A stretch of DNA of 64,000 nucleotides from assembly GCA_017165825.1 (NCBI GenBank), contig CM029386.1, forward strand, positions 16,817,415-16,881,414, read 5' to 3'. This DNA is from Hepsetus odoe. Taxonomy: Eukaryota; Chordata; Actinopteri; Characiformes; Hepsetidae. A model generated the notes under the pieces. That model was given only the letters and a program-made list of their open reading frames with translations. It was not told the DNA's origin and did not search any database. This document shows positions 59,801 through 64,000 of this stretch, piece by piece (the first letter of the stretch is position 1; every line of letters starts with the position of its first letter). Made by a program: the position numbers and the translations under genes.

Positions 59801-61715
59801 CTGTGCTCTGTATTAGTTGGATGGTGGATCTAAATTACAGTACAAACTCATAAGAGCTCTTTACTATCATCTGTTTTTAATTTTTGAAATCAAGGAACGT
59901 GGAACATTTAATGAGTGGAAATACTTTCTGATGATATTTCTACACCTTTTTTGTCTGTAAAAAAAGCAACAACAGAACAATAAACAACACAGCAACAACT
60001 ACTCCCTGAGAAATAACAGCTTAAAGGACATAGTTCATAATAAATGCTGAAAAGAGCTACACGGAAAGTCATTCTGTACAGACGCCCAGTTTCTATGATG
60101 CTGATATTGCTGCTTCAGTTCTGTAATATTTCATGTAATTATTAGAATTTAAAAAGTGAGAAGAACTGAATTCATGACATGGACAAAAAAAGGAAACCTT
60201 AAATTTTGTAGCTAATTGTGGAAATGTCAGTGCTGCTGTCACGGTGGGTGAGTCAGTTTCATTTAGGGATTTTAACAAGGTTTTAACAATGTATTTTAAA
60301 GTGTAGAATTTTGAACGTGGGGCAGCGGTGGCCTAGTGGTTAGGCAGTTGCCCCTGCATTGGAAGATTGTGGGTTCGGTTCCCTCACAAGTAGGTTGCCC
60401 TGAGGTACCCTTGAGCAAGGTACTGTCCCCTTCACTGCTCCCCGGGCACTTTCAATAGCTGCCCACTGCTGCATGGTGTTTTGTGTGCATGCAGAGGTCC
60501 AATTTCATTGTGGGTCACTGTGTGCTGTGCTGTGACCTCACAATGACAAGGGTTGTCACTTTCACTTTCACTTTCATGGGTGAAGTGAAAGTGATAGTTT
60601 TGTCATTGTGAAAAACAGCACAGCACACAGTGACCCACAATGAAATGCAACCTGTGCTTTTCTCCCATGCACCCCAGGCAGCTGAGGGCAGCTGTAAAAG
60701 CTATTTTAGATTTCTGATGAGAAGACTTAACGTCTCCAGTGAAAACTTGTTTTGAGGTTTTGAGATCACAGAATAGAAAAAAAAACAAATTTTTTTAATA
60801 ATCATGAAATAATAAAAAAAACTTTCTAATTTTTTCACATTGAAATGATTAAAATCCATTTCTGACAAATGACATGTACTGAGCATATAAACACATGCAT
60901 ACAGGTGTAAGAGCGCTTTTACCTTCACAAAAGCATATTACAGACCACTTTCAAAATGTTCTTTTACTACATGAAATGCATTGTTGGAAGTGGCATCATC
61001 AGCAGCATTTGATGTTTCATTCATTCATTTATTTAATTTAGAGCATACATTCATTCAGAGCGTCGATTCAGATTTTGCTTCTATCAAAAGCTCATTAGTC
61101 CCAAAACGGTATCAGATGAACATACTGTATTTTGGAATATCGCTCCTTGATTACTGTCATAATAACATTGTATCTATATTACAGAGTGTGGAAAATTGGT
61201 GGCGCTCTGACCACCCTGGGCATCTGTGCAATAAATATATACTTTGTTGTGGATTATGTGATGGGTCTCGAGAGTATAGTGGTCTATGTTATCACTGCTC
61301 TCGTCTCCGTTGCCTACTTATGTTTCATTGCCTACCTGGTGAGTTGGCTTATTTACCTGTGTATTAGCACTCATTCTATATCGATTACCAAAGCAGCTCT
61401 TAATCCCAGGCTCTAGAGGACCGTTGTTATTAAAGCCTAATCAGACATTAATTCTAGCATTTACTGGCATAAACACATCAGGCAAAGTATTATTAGAAAG
61501 TCATTGTAGTTTCATAACTGGGAAATGTAGGTGAATATGATTGTGGATGTAAAACAGAAAAATGAGATTTTTGAGTGTACAGCACATTTAGACTAACTAC
61601 ATATTTCCTGTTTTTCAAGGGCTGGAAGTGTCTGATTGCCCTTGGTGTCTCGTGTCTGGATGACTGCTGCAGAATATATAATCAACGTGCACTTCTTTCA
61701 GACAGTGATTCTTGA
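47834..61715 (+). CDS. slc11a2: DMT1/NRAMP2 divalent metal transporter (15 coding exons)
   Basis: Slc11a2 is the proton-coupled Fe2+ (also Mn2+, Co2+) importer of the apical enterocyte membrane and of transferrin endosomes; zebrafish mutants (chardonnay) are anaemic (established knowledge). Coding exons: 47834-47858, 50364-50491, 51331-51450, 51541-51660, 54197-54303, 55714-55784, 55898-55965, 56197-56352, 57004-57162, 57715-57801, 59158-59277, 59426-59575, 59720-59793, 61185-61338, 61620-61715. They total 1635 nt and read as 544 residues with no frame break, and all introns are GT-AG. Twelve transmembrane segments are expected. Visible family marks are DPGN in TM1, MPHN in TM6, two N-glycosylation sequons in the TM7-8 loop and the GQSSTMTGTYAGQ transport motif after TM8. 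Vertebrates also have paralog Slc11a1; alignment throughout favours DMT1. I see no iron-responsive element downstream. Confidence 0.97.
47859..49860. other. slc11a2 intron 1, left part
   Basis: AT-rich, with no recognisable repeat or exon. Confidence 0.6.
49861..50137 (-). mobile_element. DANA-like SINE, reversed, in slc11a2 intron 1
   Basis: The plus strand shows the tail first (GCCGCTTGTCCTGATTAGGG, GGAGCCTATCCCAGC), then a (CA)n tract and the core (GGACGGTGGGAGGAAACC). The tRNA head is missing. It ends 226 nt before exon 2. Confidence 0.7.
50364..50491 (+). CDS. slc11a2: slc11a2 exon 2: cytoplasmic N-terminus
   Basis: 128 nt; acceptor ccttacttctcag, donor GAG|gtaaat; phase 1 in, phase 0 out. 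It encodes an acidic, Ser/Thr-rich cytoplasmic tail including NPAH, TDSEED and FEERVSVPDD, corresponding to human DSEEYF and FNEKISIPEEE. Confidence 0.9.
50726..51272 (-). mobile_element. Tc1-derived MITE, copy 2, in slc11a2 intron 2
   Basis: 547 bp with TA on both sides and about 70-bp inverted repeats starting CAGTACTGTGCAAAAG. The minus strand encodes a transposase C-terminal remnant (STEDLWSVLQDVWNDLPAEF). Its right end stops about 58 nt before exon 3. Better preserved than copy 1. Confidence 0.85.
51331..51450 (+). CDS. slc11a2: slc11a2 exon 3: TM1 with DPGN metal site
   Basis: 120 nt, phase 0 at both ends. FSFRKLWAFTGPGFLMSIA leads into FLDPGNIESD; Asp and Asn of DPGN coordinate the metal in the family's structures. 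Human has Tyr where this fish has Phe just before LDPGN. The acceptor AG sits beside a MITE that ends about 58 nt upstream. Confidence 0.97.
51541..51660 (+). CDS. slc11a2: slc11a2 exon 4: TM2
   Basis: 120 nt, phase 0 at both ends, separated from exon 3 by a 90-nt intron. It carries GLLLQRLAARLGVVTG, identical to human except at the margins, then HLAEVCQREYPR. It is followed by a 2.5-kb intron holding a dead Tc1 element. Confidence 0.97.
52042..53656 (+). mobile_element. dead Tc1-like transposon in slc11a2 intron 4
   Basis: The left end begins CAGTTAGGTCCATATG after TA. The transposase is spread over three frames (52446-52760, 52745-52990, 52900-53261, then on to about 53362). It keeps an N-terminal helix-turn-helix region with GRPQKTT, and DDE context at WTDET, MDNDPKHT and SPDLNPTE. 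Several frameshifts make it non-coding. The right end matches the inverted repeat up to CTGTCCAAATATTTAT near 53655 but its last bases are lost. It has the sense orientation of the host gene. Confidence 0.9.
53752..53987 (+). mobile_element. SINE family A in slc11a2 intron 4
   Basis: Internally deleted around the B box; body and CTCTTTCACTTT tail are recognisable. About 100 nt past the dead Tc1 element. Confidence 0.72.
54197..54303 (+). CDS. slc11a2: slc11a2 exon 5: TM3
   Basis: 107 nt; acceptor tctgtgaccag, donor GAAG|gtagcg; leaves in phase 2. It encodes VPRILLWLMMEVAIIGSD, then MQEVIG, which are highly conserved NRAMP residues. Confidence 0.97.
54380..54780. mobile_element. Tc1-like MITE remnant in slc11a2 intron 5
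   Basis: The left end reads CAGTACCGTGCAATAGTC then GAGCCACCC; near 54760 GGGTGGCTAAATAC then TTTTGCA is a poor inverted counterpart. The inside contains an A run and no reading frame. Boundaries are approximate. Confidence 0.4.
54976..55320 (+). mobile_element. non-LTR retrotransposon 3' end (ORF2 C-terminus)
   Basis: An open frame of 114 codons carries the C-terminal signature common to fish non-LTR elements: REARLRWFGHVQRRDEDY, then KRRRGRPKRRIKDVVREDM. It is 5' truncated, and the 3' end merges into a (GAA)n tract. It sits in slc11a2 intron 5 in sense orientation. A second copy lies at 39660-40012. Exact clade not assigned. Confidence 0.75.
55425..55570 (-). mobile_element. LINE 3' end fragment, reversed
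   Basis: On the plus strand TTTATTTATTAAGCGC, then CACAAAGCAGCTTTAC and GAATCCGGGTTCGAGCC are the reverse of the LINE end at 42890-43080. It lies in slc11a2 intron 5, 145 nt before exon 6. Confidence 0.55.
55714..55784 (+). CDS. slc11a2: slc11a2 exon 6: TM4
   Basis: 71 nt; phase 2 in, phase 1 out. IPLWGGVIIT keeps the glycine pair that includes the residue mutated (G185R) in mk mice and Belgrade rats, then DTLVFLFCDKW. Confidence 0.95.
55898..55965 (+). CDS. slc11a2: slc11a2 exon 7: TM4-TM5
   Basis: 68 nt; phase 1 in, phase 0 out. It encodes GLRKLEAFFGFLITVMAVTF, then GYE, nearly identical to mammalian DMT1. Confidence 0.96.
56197..56352 (+). CDS. slc11a2: slc11a2 exon 8: TM6 with MPHN motif
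   Basis: 156 nt, phase 0 at both ends. After a loop with three cysteines (IPYCRGCGSAQ comes just before TM6) it encodes IIGAIIMPHNIYLHSALVK. The Met of MPHN is the soft-metal ligand and the His is linked to proton coupling in the family. Confidence 0.97.
56353..57714. other. slc11a2 introns 8 and 9
   Basis: Apart from exon 9 these hold AT-rich sequence; 56420-56650 has loosely repeated CTACTA/CTGCT units. Nothing else is seen. Confidence 0.55.
57004..57162 (+). CDS. slc11a2: slc11a2 exon 9: TM7
   Basis: 159 nt, phase 0 at both ends; acceptor cactttctgcag. It encodes EANKYFFIEASIALFVSFLI, then NVFVVAVFAEAFY, matching human TM7. Confidence 0.97.
57715..57801 (+). CDS. slc11a2: slc11a2 exon 10: glycosylated extracellular loop
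   Basis: 87 nt, phase 0 at both ends. It is the variable loop between TM7 and TM8, with two sequons (NQS and NQT) in the position where mammalian DMT1 is N-glycosylated, ending DIFKG (human DIYKG). Confidence 0.95.
57981..58237 (+). mobile_element. SINE family A in slc11a2 intron 10
   Basis: Diverged copy beginning GGGGGCGGTGGTGGCG, B box GTTTCAAATCC, with a degenerate tail. Confidence 0.72.
58520..59124. mobile_element. MITE in slc11a2 intron 10, adjacent to exon 11
   Basis: Imperfect terminal inverted repeats: left ACTGATCATAACATTAAACC and right GGTTTTAATCTTGTGGCTGAT. The internal sequence has no convincing protein. This terminal sequence type is widespread in fish genomes; superfamily not certain. 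It ends about 33 nt before exon 11. Confidence 0.6.
59158..59277 (+). CDS. slc11a2: slc11a2 exon 11: TM8 and transport motif
   Basis: 120 nt, phase 0 at both ends. It encodes GPAALYIWAIGILAAGQSS, then TMTGTYAGQFVME, the conserved NRAMP transport signature. The acceptor lies about 33 nt after the end of a MITE-like element, so part of its intronic context is repeat-derived. Confidence 0.97.
59426..59575 (+). CDS. slc11a2: slc11a2 exon 12: TM9
   Basis: 150 nt, phase 0 at both ends. It encodes SRFARVLVTRSIAIVPTLL, then VAFFKDLKDF and NDLLNALQSIQ. Mammalian DMT1 has the same order. Confidence 0.96.
59720..59793 (+). CDS. slc11a2: slc11a2 exon 13: TM10
   Basis: 74 nt; acceptor gtttttaaaacag, donor CT|gtaagt in phase 2. 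It encodes LPFALIPILTFTSLTSVMND, then FANG, strongly conserved. Confidence 0.96.
60318..60577 (+). mobile_element. SINE family A, left arm of an inverted pair
   Basis: Full length, GGGGCAGCGGTGGCCTAG to repeated CTTTCACTTTCACTTTC. It is followed within a few bases by a reversed copy, giving a tail-to-tail pair in slc11a2 intron 13. Confidence 0.85.
60583..60700 (-). mobile_element. SINE family A 3' half, right arm of an inverted pair
   Basis: GAAGTGAAAGTGATAG, then CAGCACAGCACACAGTGACC, mirrors the tail half of the copy at 60318-60577. Its head half is missing. Confidence 0.82.
61185..61338 (+). CDS. slc11a2: slc11a2 exon 14: TM11
   Basis: 154 nt; phase 2 in, phase 0 out. It encodes VWKIGGALTTLGICAINIYF, then VVDYV and a hydrophobic run ending VAYLCFIAYL, matching the TM11-12 region of human DMT1. 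Confidence 0.95.
61620..61715 (+). CDS. slc11a2: slc11a2 exon 15: C-terminus
   Basis: 96 nt including the TGA at 61713-61715; acceptor ttcctgtttttcaag. It encodes GWKCLIALGVSCLDDCC (human GWQCLIALGMSFLDCGH), then a short tail ending SDSDS. Confidence 0.93.
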   Translation, partial: GWKCLIALGVSCLDDCCRIYNQRALLSDSDS

Positions 61716-61904
61716 GCAATTTATCAGGGGCTGATAGCCAATCAGGACTATTTTTAAGAGTGAATCAGTCCTGTGTGCTGGCTGTATAACTCCAATCATA
61801 CAGTTATTCATGTTTTGTAGCCATACTGTCTGTTACAAGGGGTAGATCCGCAGGGCAACGACTGCCCAGGATTTTGATATTTCTGGAATCCATCAAGGTC
61901 AAAG

Positions 61905-62153
61905 TGAAGAGAAAGTGAAAGTGACCATTTGTCATCAAGAGCTCAAAGCATATCACTAACCAACACCAAAATGCATCCTCTGCATTTAACCTATACACAG
62001 AGTGCAACAGTGGTCTTATCCAGCACCCAGGGAGCAGTGATGGGGACGGTACCATTCTCAAGTGTACCTCAGGGTAACCTACTGGTTTGGGATTTGAACC
62101 CATGACCTTCAGATCCTGGGACCTAGTCCCTAACCACCTGCCCTCTGCTGCCC
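61905..62153 (-). mobile_element. SINE family A in the slc11a2 3' flank
   Basis: Reversed, near full length, from AGAAAGTGAAAGTGACC to CTGCCCTCTGCTGCCC. It may lie within the 3' UTR, since it starts 190 nt after the stop. Confidence 0.78.
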
Positions 62154-62850
62154 AAAGTGTGTCTGTTGCATTTTCTTTTTTTGAGAGCCTTGTAACTTTA
62201 TCCCCTTCTTATTACACTTTTTTTTTCTCTTTTTTTAGACCTCTAAAATAAGATCATTGCAGCGCTACTTGTACAAAAAAAAAATATATATATATTTTTT
62301 ATATTTAATCATTGCCATATATATTATGACCATATAAAAGATATAAAAGATTTGGGTCCAGAATTCTATGATAAATTTGGCGCAGTGTTATAAATACTAA
62401 AAATATACTAAAAATATATACGTTGCCAAACAAATGACAGCAGATGCATGTTGATGCGCTATGTGTGTGTTTTCATTTAGAGGGTTGTACGGAGAGACGT
62501 GTAAAATGTGTTCTGTCCTGTATTTTTAAATTCCTTTAGTACTGGACATACAGCTGCAGGTACATACATGCATGAGGCTTGATAAATATACATGCCGAAG
62601 GAGAACGTGGGTGTGAATGTGTTTTTTTTTATACATCTGCCGCCACAAACATTCCCACATTCCAGCAACGTGCCGTCACTAATTTGAAGAGAACCAGATC
62701 AGGAGGACCCTACTCACCAATGAACCAAAAACACAACCGTTTCTAAAAGGGGTGAACTCTCATTTCACAGAACACAACTCATTTCACTTTCAATGTATTT
62801 AATTCTCATTAATCAATCAATGAATCAATGCAAATTTCCATGACTGCTAA

Positions 62851-62894
<44 letters not shown>

Positions 62895-63036
62895 AGAGTC
62901 ATGGCTGTTTAAACTATGAAGCAGATCTTAATTACAGAGTTCACTGGTAAAGCATAATCATTTGCCACCCATAACTTTGAAACAGATTAAAGCACCTTCT
63001 ACAGTCCCAGTCGTGGAAGAGGTACTATGCCTCTGT

Positions 63037-63070
<34 letters not shown>

Positions 63071-64000
63071 CACACACACTCAGACGCACACAATGAGCGA
63101 TCGTCACTGCAATGAATCATCTGCATTTATTCTATCCAAAGATGGGCAATAATAAACTTTGAGTCGCTGAAATCAGGCACATAATTCATAGAAACATGGC
63201 AGTAATTAAGTGACTGGTAACAAGGACTGGAGTATACAGGTTGCTGTTGGGTCTCCACAGTGTCTCTCATGGTTGCTTAAAACACAGAGAATTAAGGCGT
63301 CACATTTAAGGAAGAGAAGAGGCCTCAAGCGACTTTCATTAAAACTGTCGCAAAGAATTAATTAACAGAAAAATGAAGAACTATGCTGCAGCAGCGCTTT
63401 ATTCTGAGAGGAGAATTTTCCTAGATCTTCTTGTTGAGATGAGTGCGTTCGCACAGATGGTGGCGATGTTGCTTTCTGGTTACTCTGGTTAGCTTTGTCT
63501 TTCTGGGCGCAGTGGTAAATAAGAAGATGGCTGTAGAATCAGGTGATTCTCATGAATAACGATGAAAAGGATGTGTTGAAAATAAAGGTTATCAGAGTTT
63601 TTTGTGAGTAATCGTGGGGAGTGGATATACACTTTTGCCTTTGTGGGTATGTGCATGGGTGTCCAAATGCTTTGCGAGGTGCTGGATCTCAGCAACAGGT
63701 TTGAATGCTGCAATGTAGGGATCACCTTTCTGTGTGTTATTAACTATTTAGACTAAAATTGGTCTTGATGTAAAGGAGTGCCTGGAAAGAAGATAATGAG
63801 CCTGTCTTGCAAATGTTAAAAAATAGAAAAAACAGAATTCTGTGTTAAAATTTAAGAAGTAAAAGTAAAAAGTCTCCAGAAACTAAATTAGGTTCATCTA
63901 TCAATCCACCCATTAACCATGATAGACCAGCTGTCAAACACTCACTGAAGCTGGCAATTATCAGGTGAGCAGTGAAATCACCAAACTGTGCGGGACACTC
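62154..64000. other. slc11a2 3' flank
   Basis: AT-rich sequence and two CA microsatellites. The 3' UTR end is not fixed. No CAGTGN-loop hairpin typical of an iron-responsive element was seen outside SINE sequence. Confidence 0.5.
62851..62892. repeat. (CA)n microsatellite
   Basis: About 20 CA units downstream of slc11a2; a second, interrupted CA tract lies at 63035-63082. Confidence 0.92.

Noticed and set aside
61716..62500. Iron-responsive element in the slc11a2 3' UTR
   Set aside because: CAGTGN motifs here occur only inside a SINE. The perfect CAGGACT/AGTCCTG stem at 61744-61773 has the wrong loop and no bulged C.
1..64000. CRISPR array, operon or prokaryotic defence system
   Set aside because: The repeats are microsatellites and SINEs without regular spacers; gene structure is eukaryotic throughout.

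Overview
The window is vertebrate nuclear DNA, almost certainly from a ray-finned fish. It shows two multi-exon vertebrate genes with GT-AG introns, one intron-containing tRNA gene, dense microsatellites and many fish-type transposable elements (tRNA-derived SINEs, Tc1-like transposons, MITEs, LINE 3' ends). There is no bacterial, plasmid or viral gene content. The abundant SINE, which ends in a GTCACTTTCACTT-type tail, suggests an otocephalan teleost, but that is an inference.

Left half, minus strand (6324-36028): anos1 (KAL1), encoding anosmin-1, a secreted extracellular-matrix protein with a cysteine-rich region, a WAP domain and four fibronectin type III domains. I place 13 coding exons by matching their translations to the known protein family and by splice sites. 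Ten exons read cleanly and all splice sites look usable. Exons 7, 9 and 13 each carry apparent one- or two-base losses that break the frame. Read literally, the protein stops after about 329 residues, in FnIII-2. This is either a decaying gene copy or clustered assembly error.

Right half, plus strand (47834-61715): slc11a2 (DMT1/NRAMP2), the proton-coupled ferrous iron transporter. Its 15 coding exons join without any frame break into a 544-residue protein with the DPGN and MPHN metal-site motifs and the conserved transport motif. The two genes diverge from an intergenic region of about 11.8 kb.

Left flank (1-6323): a tRNA-Arg(TCT) gene with an intron, a Tc1-derived MITE, SINEs, and an unidentified pseudogene-like reading frame. 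Intergenic region (36029-47833): a CpG-rich anos1 promoter, a local duplication split by a SINE, a DANA-like SINE, non-LTR fragments with a (TTC)n tail, a LINE 3' end and a decayed Tc1 copy. Introns of slc11a2 hold a 547-bp MITE, a dead Tc1 transposon, a LINE fragment, a MITE beside exon 11 and a SINE fold-back pair.

The two genes have no known shared pathway; their adjacency looks like ordinary synteny. I found no undescribed biological system. The most interesting points are the clustered frame breaks in anos1, its splice acceptors embedded in microsatellites, and the SINE inverted pair in slc11a2.
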